Below, piece by piece: positions 15,898-26,169 of a stretch of 64,000 bases of DNA (the stretch's first letter is position 1; each line of letters begins with the position of its first letter). The position numbers and the translations under genes are program-made. The stretch comes from Paraburkholderia sp. Ac-20340 (GTDB taxonomy: Bacteria > Pseudomonadota > Gammaproteobacteria > Burkholderiales > Burkholderiaceae). The stretch covers positions 496,001 through 560,000 of the forward strand of contig NZ_JAAGPR010000001.1 in the NCBI RefSeq assembly GCF_017104965.1, in the 5' to 3' direction. Under the pieces are notes generated by a model, which did no database searches, was not told where the DNA came from, and worked only from the letters and a program-made list of their open reading frames with translations.

Positions 15898-18495
15898 ATG
15901 ATCAGAATTGACTTGGCCGCTATCGTAGGAAAACTGAATCCTATTTGTAGGCATGGACTTGAGGAGGCGGCGAGTCTATGCATCAGTCAGCGTGGCGCAG
16001 AAGTGACCGTTTCCCACGTACTCTTCAAACTGCTGGACACACCAGAAAATGATCTTCGCATCGTCCTCGGACGATCCGGTCTGGATGTCGATGCAGTTCG
16101 TCAAGCTCTGGCGACAGCATTTTCGGTGCAGGACGAGAGTAGCGGGCAATATCCAGCGTTTTCGCCATTGCTGGTGGAGTTGCTTCAGGAAGCGTGGCTG
16201 ATTGGTTCCGCAGAGCTCGGGCAGAGCGGTATCCGGAGTGGGACATTGCTCCTCGCGGCATTGCTGAATGCCGCGCGTTACCTGCCGCTCGCAGCAGTTC
16301 ATCGGTTCGATACCGTCAACCGCGAAACCTTGCGCAAGCAATTTGCGGCGTTACTGGCCAACTCGATCGAAACACCTGACGGGGCAGCATCGAATCCAGC
16401 ATCTCAAGCCGATACTGCCGACACCGCATTGGCGAAATTCGGTCATGATTTCACGGCCCAGGCGCGTGCGGGCCGCATCGATCCGGTGTTGTGCAGGGAT
16501 AGGGAAATCGATCTGATGATCGACATCCTGTCGCGGCGGCGCAAGAACAATCCGATCGTTGTGGGAGACGCGGGGGTCGGTAAGAGTGCGGTCGTCGAGG
16601 GCCTGGCTTTGCGAATTGCGCAGGGGCGAGTGCCCGAACCATTGAGGCAGGTAGCGCTGTGGGGCCTCGATCTCGGGGCATTGCAGGCGGGTGCCGCGGT
16701 AAAAGGTGAGTTCGAAAAGCGGCTGAAAGCGGTGATCGACGAAGTTAGGGCGTCTACGCAGCCGGTCATTCTTTTCGTGGATGAGGCGCATACACTGATA
16801 GGCGCAGGCAACGCCACCGGCGGCAGCGATGCAGCGAACCTGCTGAAGCCCGAACTGGCGCGCGGTGACGTACGCATGGTCGCTGCCACGACATGGTCAG
16901 AGTACAAAAAATACTTCGAAAAGGACCCGGCACTTTCGCGGCGCTTCCAGCTGGTCAAGCTGGAACAGCCTGACGAGACCCAGGCAACGCATATTTTGCG
17001 CGGGTTGCGAGCACTCTATGAACAGGCGCATCAGGTCTACATCGGCGATGACGCAATCCACGCGGCGGTCGCACTCTCGGCGCGCTACCTCTCCGGAAGA
17101 CAGTTGCCCGACAAGGCGATCGACGTACTGGATACTGCCTGTGCCCGGGTGGCCACCGCATTGGCTGAGCCGCCGCGACAGCTAGCGGCGCTTGAGCACG
17201 AGAAGCTGCAGGTCGAAGCCGAAATCGACCATCTGCAACGTGATCAACGTGCGGGACGCACCGTAGACACGCGCCGGATCAAGGCGCTTGTCGATCTGCG
17301 CAGCGATGGGGATGATCGCGCCGCCCGACTGCACGACGCGTGGCGCAAGCAGCGCACGCTGGTCGACGAAATCCTTTCGCTCCGTCAGGGCATGGAAGAA
17401 CCCAGTGGGAATGCGGACGGTGCCGATGCTGGCGAAAACACGTGTATCAAAGTCGCGCAAGCCGTTGAGCAACTCGCCACACTCCAGCGCGACGGTGCGC
17501 TGCTGCATGCCGACGTGGGACACGAACAGATCGCACAAGTCATCGCCGACTGGACCGGCATTCCCGCTGCATCAATCAACAGCGACCGCATGGAGCGGCT
17601 CGAGTCGCTACCTGAAACGCTGCGCAGACGGGTGAAGGGACAGGATACAGCGCTTGATCGCCTCTATCGGCACCTGTTGACTGCGATGGCGGATCTACGC
17701 AGGCCCGGCACGCCGCTCGGCGCCTTTTTGCTCGTCGGACCGAGCGGCGTGGGAAAAACGGAAACAGCGCTCGCACTCGCCGATGCACTGTTCGGCGGTC
17801 AGCAGTTCCTGACAACGATCAATATGTCTGAGTATCAGGAAAAACACACCGTCTCGCGCCTGCTAGGCGCGCCGCCCGGATACGTAGGCTATGGCGAGGG
17901 CGGCATACTGACCGAAGCCATCCGCCAACGGCCATATTCGGTGGTACTGCTCGACGAGGTTGAGAAAGCGCATCCGGAAGTCCTCAACATTTTCTATCAG
18001 GCATTCGATAAGGGCGAAGTTGCCGATGGTGAAGGTCGTCTGATCGACTGCAAAAACGTCCTGTTTATGCTGACTTCCAATCTTGGCTTCGATCAACAGG
18101 ACGAGTCACTCAGCGATCTCGGCGAAGACGCGTTGCGCGCGCGTTTGATGAAGTTCTTCAAGCCAGCACTCCTCGCTCGTATGCAGGTCGTGCCGTACCG
18201 CTATCTAGATGAAAAGGTGCTCGCCGAAATCGTCGATTCGCGTCTGAACCGGTTGAAGGCCCAGTTCTCGCAACGCTACAAGGCCAATCTGACGGTAGAC
18301 GACCGCGTGCGAACCGAGTTACGTACGCGCTGCACTCGCCACGAGAATGGTGCGCGCATGCTTGACGCGAGCATCGATGGCGAATTGCTGCCGCCACTTT
18401 CTCTGGCCGTGCTCAAGCGTATTGCCTCGGGCGAGCCATTTTCCGGTGCGTCGCTCGCGTGGGATGGGCGTGCGTTCTCTGCGGATCTACATTGA
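15898..18495 (+). CDS. clpV: T6SS sheath disassembly ATPase ClpV (TssH)
   Basis: An 865-residue AAA+ double-ring ATPase that unfolds contracted TssBC sheath for reuse. Order: Clp N domain (about 1-150), AAA1 with Walker A GDAGVGKS (223-230) and the VDEAH box, an M-domain coiled coil (about 410-520), AAA2 with Walker A GPSGVGKT (614-621), then the Clp C-terminal small domain. All catalytic motifs are present. Its TGA overlaps the ATG of vasH (TGATG). Confidence 0.95.
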   Translation: MIRIDLAAIVGKLNPICRHGLEEAASLCISQRGAEVTVSHVLFKLLDTPENDLRIVLGRSGLDVDAVRQALATAFSVQDESSGQYPAFSPLLVELLQEAWLIGSAELGQSGIRSGTLLLAALLNAARYLPLAAVHRFDTVNRETLRKQFAALLANSIETPDGAASNPASQADTADTALAKFGHDFTAQARAGRIDPVLCRDREIDLMIDILSRRRKNNPIVVGDAGVGKSAVVEGLALRIAQGRVPEPLRQVALWGLDLGALQAGAAVKGEFEKRLKAVIDEVRASTQPVILFVDEAHTLIGAGNATGGSDAANLLKPELARGDVRMVAATTWSEYKKYFEKDPALSRRFQLVKLEQPDETQATHILRGLRALYEQAHQVYIGDDAIHAAVALSARYLSGRQLPDKAIDVLDTACARVATALAEPPRQLAALEHEKLQVEAEIDHLQRDQRAGRTVDTRRIKALVDLRSDGDDRAARLHDAWRKQRTLVDEILSLRQGMEEPSGNADGADAGENTCIKVAQAVEQLATLQRDGALLHADVGHEQIAQVIADWTGIPAASINSDRMERLESLPETLRRRVKGQDTALDRLYRHLLTAMADLRRPGTPLGAFLLVGPSGVGKTETALALADALFGGQQFLTTINMSEYQEKHTVSRLLGAPPGYVGYGEGGILTEAIRQRPYSVVLLDEVEKAHPEVLNIFYQAFDKGEVADGEGRLIDCKNVLFMLTSNLGFDQQDESLSDLGEDALRARLMKFFKPALLARMQVVPYRYLDEKVLAEIVDSRLNRLKAQFSQRYKANLTVDDRVRTELRTRCTRHENGARMLDASIDGELLPPLSLAVLKRIASGEPFSGASLAWDGRAFSADLH

Positions 18496-20075
18496 TGGCG
18501 AACGTGATAGACGCGCACGCGGTAGCAGCGATCGGGCTAACGCTCGTGTCCGCGACCCGGCTCGACACGATGACCCGTGGCTTTCTGCTGGCAGCACGCG
18601 ACAATGCTGGACTGGCGGCTGCGTTCTGCTACAGGTCGGACGTGACCGGCAAGTGTTTAACCCCTCTGGCGGCCACCACAACCTCGCTCGAGGGCTGGCC
18701 AGATATAGAAATGGACGAGCTGGAAAATCCACTCGTCTACAGTCTGCTGGAGGGCAAGCCCTGTCAGATCGCGGACATCGGCAAACTGGTGGCAGTTGGA
18801 GCGAGCTTCGAGTTGCTTCGCGAACAGCTTCCTGCGCGCCACGCTCTTCTGGCACTTCCGTTACGCAACGCTCGACAGCAGGCACTGGGCGTCCTCGTCG
18901 TGGTTGCATCGGCAGACATACTGGATGCATGGCGTGGCAACACTGTGTGGGGACTGCTGATCGACACGCATGAGCGGCTCTTTGCCCGGCTGTGCGGCGA
19001 ACTCGACGAAGCGGGGACGTCGCGTTATGAGCGCACGGTCCGGCACAAGCTCGAAGTCGAACAGGGGCACAGCCGCGCCACGCGTTTGCTTGCTTCAGGA
19101 TTCGTTGGCGACAGCGCTGCTGCGAAGCGTATCCGCGAAGACATGCTCAGGCTGGCCGATTCCAGCCTGTCAACGTTGATTACCGGAGAAACCGGTTCCG
19201 GCAAAGACCATGTGGCCTGGCTGATTCATCAGGCCTCATCGAGGCGCGGCCAGTTCGTCCCGGTGAACTGTGCGGCCATTTCTGCCGAACTCATCGAGGC
19301 CGAGCTTTTCGGCAGCGTTAAAGGTGCTTTTACCGGCGCAACGCAATCGCGCAACGGTCTGGTTGCTGAGGCCGACGGTGGCACGCTTTTCCTCGATGAA
19401 ATCGGTGATATGCCTGTAATGCTTCAGGCGACGCTCCTTCGCGTGCTCAACGAAAAACGGTATCGCCCGGTTGGTGCTACTCGCGAGCGCGAATCAAACT
19501 TCCGACTAATCTGCGCGACGCACCAGCCGTTACCCCAGTTGATCCGGGAGGGTCGCTTTCGTGAGGATCTGTACTTCCGCATTCGCCAGATGACGCTCGC
19601 GCTTCCGCCACTGCGAGAACGCGCTGAAGACATCCCAGCGCTGGCTGGTCATACGCTGCTTCAGTACAACCGGGAGCGGCAGTGCAACGTTACTGGGTTC
19701 GATCCGCGGGCGACAGCATGGTTGAAGCAGCGGCCGTTTATGGGCAACGTGCGTGAGCTGCGCAATCTCGTCATGGCCGCAGCCGAGCATGCTGGACGCA
19801 ACGGGGTAATCGGACTCGACATTGTGCGTCGTCTGATGATCAGCCACGAGCTCGTCGCCGCGCCAGCAGAAGCGGAGACGGGTCTGCAGGATCTCCTCTC
19901 GATGGATCATCTACCAGCAGCAATGGATGCCTTCGAGCGGATACTGATCAGACGACGTCTCAAACTCTCGGATGGATCACGCACGCGTGCTGCCGAAAGT
20001 CTTGGTATCCCCAAACGAACATTGGCCAGAAAGTGCCAGAAGTGGAAGCTGGATCAGGAGATTAATGCCTCATGA
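18495..20075 (+). CDS. vasH: T6SS sigma-54 transcription activator VasH
   Basis: A 526-residue bacterial enhancer-binding protein. The N-terminal 200 residues look like a GAF-type sensory domain. The AAA+ core has Walker A GETGSGKD (231-238), an intact GAFTGA loop (277-282) that contacts sigma-54, and Walker [12 protein letters not shown]. The C terminus has a Fis-type helix-turn-helix ([20 protein letters not shown]). In Vibrio cholerae VasH drives hcp from sigma-54 promoters; the promoter at 4915-4930 fits the same circuit. The start is fixed by overlap with the clpV stop. Confidence 0.94.
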   Translation: MANVIDAHAVAAIGLTLVSATRLDTMTRGFLLAARDNAGLAAAFCYRSDVTGKCLTPLAATTTSLEGWPDIEMDELENPLVYSLLEGKPCQIADIGKLVAVGASFELLREQLPARHALLALPLRNARQQALGVLVVVASADILDAWRGNTVWGLLIDTHERLFARLCGELDEAGTSRYERTVRHKLEVEQGHSRATRLLASGFVGDSAAAKRIREDMLRLADSSLSTLITGETGSGKDHVAWLIHQASSRRGQFVPVNCAAISAELIEAELFGSVKGAFTGATQSRNGLVAEADGGTLFLDEIGDMPVMLQATLLRVLNEKRYRPVGATRERESNFRLICATHQPLPQLIREGRFREDLYFRIRQMTLALPPLRERAEDIPALAGHTLLQYNRERQCNVTGFDPRATAWLKQRPFMGNVRELRNLVMAAAEHAGRNGVIGLDIVRRLMISHELVAAPAEAETGLQDLLSMDHLPAAMDAFERILIRRRLKLSDGSRTRAAESLGIPKRTLARKCQKWKLDQEINAS

Positions 20076-20803
20076 GGTTATCTTGTTTATCAGGATTGCT
20101 GATTATGATGTTGCTTGTTTCAGGATGTCATCCGCGACAGGAGACGCCTGCGGTAACGCCCCCTATATCAGCCTGCACAGCTATCGTGTCGCCCATGCAA
20201 CGTCTTGCGTGCTTTGATACCGTGGCGGGCACGCCAGCTGGACTTGCCAGACCGTCGGCAACAGCAGCAGCTACTGCGTCGGGTACGTCGGTGGTTACAG
20301 CCGCATCGAGTCCCGAGGCCATCGCGCAACCGGCTATTGCTGATCTGGTCCGGCGCAACGAGTCAACGCGACAGAAAGAAAGCTATCAGTTCCTGATGTC
20401 GCGCTCGCCCGACGGCGGCCCAGACCAGTCGCAGATCGTCATTTCGGCGCCAGCGTTGGGAGCCGGCGACAGTCCGCAGGGGCCCTGGCTCGCGATTAGT
20501 TGTAAGTCGGGCATCACTCGGCTGCAACTGCTTAGCCCGGAACTGCTGTTGGACAATCGCATTCGTGTGAGTCTTGCGATGGATGGTCGTGCAATCTCTG
20601 ATGCCACCACATGGCAGGTGCTGGAAAGCGGTAACGTCGTCGATTCCGGAAGAGGGCTGGTCGCTATCGAATTGCTGCGCCGCATCGGCAATGGTGCTCG
20701 CCTGAAGATCGAGAGTAGCAATGCGTCGCTGGACGGACGTGAGTTCGATGCGACCGGGCTCAAGAATTTGATCGATCAGGAACGCGAGGCTTGTCACTGG
20801 TGA
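20072..20803 (+). CDS. tagO: T6SS-associated lipoprotein TagO (VasI)
   Basis: A 243-residue protein with a lipoprotein signal (LLIMMLLVSGC). The mature part opens with CTAIVSPMQRLACFD, the VasI/TagO family signature with two cysteines, followed by a beta-rich domain. Its place between vasH and tssA is the same as in the V. cholerae cluster. The biochemical role of this family is poorly defined; an envelope location is implied. It overlaps vasH by 4 bp (ATGA) and tssA by 4 bp (GTGA). Confidence 0.85.
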   Translation: MRLSCLSGLLIMMLLVSGCHPRQETPAVTPPISACTAIVSPMQRLACFDTVAGTPAGLARPSATAAATASGTSVVTAASSPEAIAQPAIADLVRRNESTRQKESYQFLMSRSPDGGPDQSQIVISAPALGAGDSPQGPWLAISCKSGITRLQLLSPELLLDNRIRVSLAMDGRAISDATTWQVLESGNVVDSGRGLVAIELLRRIGNGARLKIESSNASLDGREFDATGLKNLIDQEREACHW

Positions 20804-22260
20804 GTGGATATCGCCCCCTTGACCTGACGCATTTGCTGGAGCCCGTGGAGGCGCTCCATCCAGCCGGTCATTTTGATGAGAACGACGAGCATTTCCAGAT
20901 CATGGACCTGGAGATGATCAAACTCGGTGGGCTGCATGAAGCAGGCATTGACTGGACGCTCATCGACACCACTGCGAGGGCCTATCTGACCCAGTAGTGC
21001 AAGCATTTCCGCGTGGCAGGCCACCTGATGACGGCTTGCCTACGTGAGGAAAGCTGGCTGGCATGGGTGGATGCGCTCGGGCTACTGGCTGGTATGGTGC
21101 AGTCCTACTGGGAAAGCGGTTTCCCCCGGCCTGGTCCGAGTGGACACACCGCCCGGCGCAAGCTGGTCGCCATGCTGCTCGGCCGACTCACTGAAGCGCA
21201 AGGTGCGCTCGATCCGCAAGCCTTCGCGAAAGATCTGCAGACGCAGGCGCAACAGGCACTTGCCAGTTTAGTGGCTGCGTGCACGACTGCGCAGCTCGAC
21301 CCGGCGCCATTGGAAACGCTGGAACTCAGGCTGAATCAGAGCGTGGATGCGGCACGTACACCCGAACCGGAAAGCGTTCGCCCTTTGGGCTCGAGCCGTC
21401 AGTCCGCCACGGGGATCAGCGAAGAGTTTTTCAGTGGGGGCGGTGCGCTCCGCCTTGGCGAGGAACGCGAAAATCGTCGCTCCCTGCTCACAGTTTCCGA
21501 CTTCGTCAATGTTCAGGATGCCTATGATCCAACCGGGTATCTGTTGCGTCGTTTCGCACTTTGGGGACATCTGCGTGCCGCGCCACCCGCGCGACGAGAG
21601 CAGTGCACCGAGCTGGCCGGTGTGCCCGTCGACATCGTGGATGGCTATCAGGAAGCGTTGGGACGAAACGCGGTGACGCCTGTGCTGCTGCAGCGTGTTG
21701 AAAAAAGCGTAGCTGGCTCGCCTTACTGGATAAGAGGCAGTTATCTGGCAGCCGGCATCGCCGATCGGCTGGAGATGAAGGAGGTGGCAGACGCGATTCG
21801 TCACGCCGCGGCCAGGTTCGTCCGACGCATGCCAATGGTGGCCAAACTGTGTTTCAGCGACGGACGGCCCTTTGTTGACGAGGAAACATTGCAGTGGCTC
21901 AGCGGGGTCGCTCAGGAGCAAAGCCCGGTTGACGCGGTTCAGGAATACACGAGTCTGCGTGACGAGCTCGTCATGCAACTCGATCGGGAAGGCATAGAGG
22001 TCGTGCTCAAGCGGCTACAGGATATGCAAACGGCGTTTCGTACCCCACGCCAGCGCTGTCACGTTACCGTCATTGCTGCCGACGTGCTTGCCTCGCGTGG
22101 GTTGTCATTTCTGGCCGCCGACCTGTATGCCAACGTCGCACGCACCATGCGGGGCACGCTCGCAGAGCAATGGGAGCCGGATCTTTTCGGCCACCTGGCA
22201 AAGCAGTTGCCGCCATCAGTAGTCCTTGAACACGGAAGGAAGGGGCAGGAAGGATCATGA
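20800..22260 (+). pseudogene. tssA: T6SS TssA (VasJ), interrupted by an in-frame amber codon
   Basis: Read through, this is a normal-size TssA of 486 codons with an ImpA N-terminal domain (about 10-125) and a VasJ-type C-terminal domain. TssA caps and organises the growing sheath. Codon 66 is TAG (20995-20997), inside the ImpA domain, between AYLTQ and CKHFRVAGHLMTACL, and both sides are in the same frame and conserved. The start is GTG at 20800, overlapping the tagO stop. A GTG at 21013 could restart translation but has no ribosome site and would lose 71 residues. Either a real nonsense mutation, a readthrough site or a sequencing error. Confidence 0.8.
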
Positions 22261-25200
22261 TGATGAGGTTTAAGTCGATTATTACGCGGTGCGGTGCCAC
22301 CCTACGGAAGCATTTCCGCGGCGCAGTGCCAGCGCTGCTGTTACTTGGGCTTGTATTTGTCCTCGTCGCCATCTGGTGGCTCGGGCCGCAGTGGGTATGG
22401 CGCGCGGGCCATCCGCTGGCAGGTCTTGCAGCGCGAGTGTTGCTAACGCTCGTGGTGCTCCTTGTCCCGCTCGTTATCTGGCTGTTGAAATTGCGTAGCC
22501 GAAACCAGAAACTCGAAGCCGAGCGGGAACGCGAAATAGAACTGAAGCAGGACGAAAGACTTCACTACGTGCAGGCGCAGGAGCGTTCGCTCGACCGTAG
22601 TCTCGCAACGCTGCAGGCCAACCTGACAGGGCGCAACGCACTCTATCAGCTTCCATGGTATCTGGTGCTCGGCCAGGAAGGTGCTGGCAAGACGAGCTTG
22701 ATCAACCGTTCTGGCCAGCAGTTTTCTGTCACCGGCGTCGCGAAGGCGGCGAGTCAGCCAGCGTCCCGCGATCCCTATCTGACCTGGGCGATTGACTGGT
22801 GGATCGGTGACCAGGCCGTCCTGATCGATCCACCGGGCGAAATCATCAGCCAGTCCGATCTGGTGAAGCCGCAGGCAGCGGATGCACAAGTCGAGAACGT
22901 ATCCGAGGGCGCAGACGAGAGCGCGAAGGCAAACGGAGCGGCTGACGCGCTGTATGTGCCGCCGCCGGGTACGCAAGGGCGCCTATGGGAAAACCTGGTC
23001 GATTGGCTCGGGCGCAACCGCAGCCGACGGCCATTGAATGGCATTGTGCTGGTGATCGATCTTGTCACGCTGATCAACCAGAAGCCGAGCGATCGTAAGG
23101 CGCTGGCGATTGTGCTGCGTGCCCGCCTTACAGAACTTAGTCGTCGGCTAGGCACCCGGCCCCCGGTCTATGTCGTGCTGAGCAAGATCGATCAGCTCGA
23201 AGGATTCGATGCATTCTTCTCGCGGTTACCACGTGCTGCACGCGAGGACATTCTCGGCTTTACTTTCTCGCTCGACTCCGCTCAGCACTTCAATGCGTGG
23301 CAGAAGGAACTGGGCGACCGCTACGACACCTTCATTTCGCGGCTCAATGAACAGATTTTCGACGCACTAGGCGAATTGGCAACCTTGGAACAACGCGAAG
23401 GTCTTTTCTCGCTCGTGCGTGAGTTCGACGGCATACGGCCGGTCCTCTTCGCGTTTCTTGCAGACGTTCTAGCCAGCGATCGCTATGCCACTCCCGCGCT
23501 GCCACGCGGTGTCTATTTCTCCTCGGTCTATCAGCAAGGTCTGATGGCCAATGCTTTCGTCTCGGCCGCAGCGCAGTCCTATCGCGTCGATGCACCGCTC
23601 TCACGTGCCCAGCCAGCCGGGCGAGGCTCCGTCTATTTCGCACAGCAGCTGTTTCAGAAGGTGATTTATCCTGAAGCCGGGCTTGCAGGCGATAACCTGA
23701 AAGTACTCGCCGACAAGCGGCGCAGCATGCTCGTAGGCTGTGGTGTCGCGGCGCTCGGCAGTCTCGTGATCATCGGCGGCTGGCATCACTATTTCGTCGT
23801 CAATCGCGACATGGCATTGAGCGTGCTAACCAAAAGCCGCGAATTCAGTGCGCGAGATATCGATGGCCGTATTGATCCAACAGGCCGCAATCTGCTGCAG
23901 CCGCTGGATCAGATCCGTAAGGCCGTCTCCGTGTATGGCGACTACCGCTCAGCGTGGCCAGTGCTGGCCAACATGGGCCTGTACCAGGGACGCAGAATCG
24001 GCCCCAAGGTGGACGAGGCCTACCTGCAATTGCTGTCACGGCGTTTCTTGCCCGAACTGGCCGGCGGCGTCATGGATACGCTTAATGCTGCCGCTGCCAA
24101 CAGTAGCGCGCAACTCGATGCATTGCGCGTGTATCGCATGATCGAAGATAAGGCCAACCGACGTGCACCGATCGTCGAAGACTGGATGTCGCGATATTGG
24201 CAAACCGCGATGCCGGATGATGGCGCGACCCAAAAGGCGCTGATGCGCCACCTCGACTATGCAATGAAGTATGCCGACACGAGTCTGCCGCAGTACAGCG
24301 CGCGCGTCAGCGAACTGCAGCAGCAGTTGCGGCAGTTTCCAATGCCTCAGCGCGTCTATCTGACGATGCAACAGCAGGCGCAAGAGATGCTGCATGCACC
24401 GCTCGATCTCCGCCAGGAGATTGGACCGGCATTTGACATCGTGTACAAGCCCGTCGTGCAGACTACGGCTCAGCCTGACGATGCGGCAAACGCAGGCACC
24501 GCACCCGGAACGCTCATTCCCGCACTGCTGACGGCACGGGGCTTTCGAGATTATTTCGGGCCGCGCAGCCACAATCTCACTGAGCTAGCCATGATTGACC
24601 AGTGGACGCTTGGCGAACGCAATCGTATCGATTACTCGAACGCCGACGAACAGGCATTGGGCGAGCGAGTACGCGCTATCTACAGCGCCGATTACGTCGG
24701 CACCTGGCGCCGTGCGCTCAAGCAGCTCGATATCGTGGATTTCAATGATATCGGTCAGGCGGCGAGCGTACTGGAAAGCCTCACCAGCCCTGCTGCTCCC
24801 ATCCGGCGTCTGCTGGAAACAACGCGGGATAACACAATCCTCTATGCGCAAGACACGGAATCGAAGACCAAAAGTGTCACAGAACCCAGTGATGTCGACC
24901 GTAGCCAGGCAGCAGACATCGGTCGGCCGTTTGCATCGCTCACCGGCTTGCTGACGGTCAACGGTAGCAAGCCAGCCTACCTCGATGAACTGATGGCGGG
25001 CATCGCCAGCGTGCGTGACGTGGTGAAATCCGTTCAGGACAGCCCGGACCGCGGCAAAGCAGCGCTGACTGTCGTGCTCGACCGCTTCGCCCTCAAAGGA
25101 CCCGATCCCATCACGAACCTGCAACGTATTGCGGCTGGTTTGCCCGAACCGCTCAACCAGCAAGTCAAGTCGATCGCAGATCAGTCCTCGCAGGTTTTGT

Positions 25201-25985
25201 TGGTCGAGGCGCTGCGCGAACTTGAGCGGCGTTGGGACACCGACGTCTATAGTTTCTACAACACTCATCTGTCCGGTCGATATCCCTTCGACCCGGCAAG
25301 CCGCACCGATGCATCGCTAGAGGACTTTGAAGCATTCTTCGGGCCGCAAGGCAGGCTGCAGCAATTCCGCGACAAGTATCTCAAGGTATTCCTGGAGGAC
25401 AATCTCGACGCGCTGTACTCCGAACGTCGTGGCGGATATCTCGTGCGTACCGACGTGATGACCCAGCTCGAGGCGGCTGGCCGTATCCGCGATGCGTTTT
25501 TCAACAATCGAGGCGCGCTCGGTGTGCAGTTCAACGTCGAGCCGCTCGGCCTGACGCCGAACCGTCGCAGCAGCCTGCTGGGTGTGGAAGGACAACTGAT
25601 TCCGTACGACCACGGTCCGAGTGCGAGTGTGAGCCTGATCTGGCCAAACAGCCTGGGCAGCAGTACCGAAAGCCGCATCACGCTTGTAAACGGAAGCGGC
25701 AACAGCAGCAGTCTCGTCTACCAGGGCGCGTGGTCGGTATTCCGGCTTGTCAGCCGCGCGCGGTTGAATGGTGCGACAGCCAATAGCGTGGATCTGAGTT
25801 TCACGGCCGAAGACGGTGGTGCAATGCGCTACCGCATTACGGCCGAGAAGGCCAATAACCCGTTCACTCAACGCATCTTCACCGGCTTCGTGTTGCCGCG
25901 CACGTTGTTAAAGGGCGACTCCGGACAGATGGGTACACAGGTCCAGCAGCCGGCGCCCCCTCGCGTACCAGCGCAGGCAGGTTGA
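22257..25985 (+). CDS. tssM: T6SS inner-membrane protein TssM (IcmF/VasK)
   Basis: A 1242-residue IcmF protein, core of the TssJLM channel. Two N-terminal transmembrane segments (about residues 20-75) are followed by a cytoplasmic GTPase-like domain with Walker A GQEGAGKT (139-146), a third transmembrane helix near residue 490-510 (GCGVAALGSLVIIGGWHHYF), and the long periplasmic IcmF-related region ending in a beta domain that binds TssJ. Three ATG codons lie in a row; the first overlaps the tssA stop (ATGA) with AGGAAGG upstream. Last gene of the rightward operon. Confidence 0.95.
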   Translation: MMMRFKSIITRCGATLRKHFRGAVPALLLLGLVFVLVAIWWLGPQWVWRAGHPLAGLAARVLLTLVVLLVPLVIWLLKLRSRNQKLEAEREREIELKQDERLHYVQAQERSLDRSLATLQANLTGRNALYQLPWYLVLGQEGAGKTSLINRSGQQFSVTGVAKAASQPASRDPYLTWAIDWWIGDQAVLIDPPGEIISQSDLVKPQAADAQVENVSEGADESAKANGAADALYVPPPGTQGRLWENLVDWLGRNRSRRPLNGIVLVIDLVTLINQKPSDRKALAIVLRARLTELSRRLGTRPPVYVVLSKIDQLEGFDAFFSRLPRAAREDILGFTFSLDSAQHFNAWQKELGDRYDTFISRLNEQIFDALGELATLEQREGLFSLVREFDGIRPVLFAFLADVLASDRYATPALPRGVYFSSVYQQGLMANAFVSAAAQSYRVDAPLSRAQPAGRGSVYFAQQLFQKVIYPEAGLAGDNLKVLADKRRSMLVGCGVAALGSLVIIGGWHHYFVVNRDMALSVLTKSREFSARDIDGRIDPTGRNLLQPLDQIRKAVSVYGDYRSAWPVLANMGLYQGRRIGPKVDEAYLQLLSRRFLPELAGGVMDTLNAAAANSSAQLDALRVYRMIEDKANRRAPIVEDWMSRYWQTAMPDDGATQKALMRHLDYAMKYADTSLPQYSARVSELQQQLRQFPMPQRVYLTMQQQAQEMLHAPLDLRQEIGPAFDIVYKPVVQTTAQPDDAANAGTAPGTLIPALLTARGFRDYFGPRSHNLTELAMIDQWTLGERNRIDYSNADEQALGERVRAIYSADYVGTWRRALKQLDIVDFNDIGQAASVLESLTSPAAPIRRLLETTRDNTILYAQDTESKTKSVTEPSDVDRSQAADIGRPFASLTGLLTVNGSKPAYLDELMAGIASVRDVVKSVQDSPDRGKAALTVVLDRFALKGPDPITNLQRIAAGLPEPLNQQVKSIADQSSQVLLVEALRELERRWDTDVYSFYNTHLSGRYPFDPASRTDASLEDFEAFFGPQGRLQQFRDKYLKVFLEDNLDALYSERRGGYLVRTDVMTQLEAAGRIRDAFFNNRGALGVQFNVEPLGLTPNRRSSLLGVEGQLIPYDHGPSASVSLIWPNSLGSSTESRITLVNGSGNSSSLVYQGAWSVFRLVSRARLNGATANSVDLSFTAEDGGAMRYRITAEKANNPFTQRIFTGFVLPRTLLKGDSGQMGTQVQQPAPPRVPAQAG

Positions 25986-26032
25986 GTTTCACGCAGAGAA
26001 AACTGTGCTTTGCCAGAGTGAGCTGAAATCGA

Positions 26033-26074
26033 AGTATCGGGCACGAAACCGAACTGCGTTCCGTGCCCGATACT
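26033..26074. repeat. Perfect inverted repeat after tssM
   Basis: AGTATCGGGCACG (26033-26045) and its exact complement CGTGCCCGATACT (26062-26074) flank a 16-base loop, 48 bp after the tssM stop. There is no T-run, so it is not a classical terminator, but it may stabilise or end the tssM transcript. Confidence 0.7.
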
Positions 26075-26169
26075 GGACCTGCTCAATCTGGTTTGGCGCA
26101 GAGGCATAGGTTAGGGTGCAAAGCTTCGCTGAACTGTACGGCGCCCCCACTCACGCCCCAAACTGGCCT

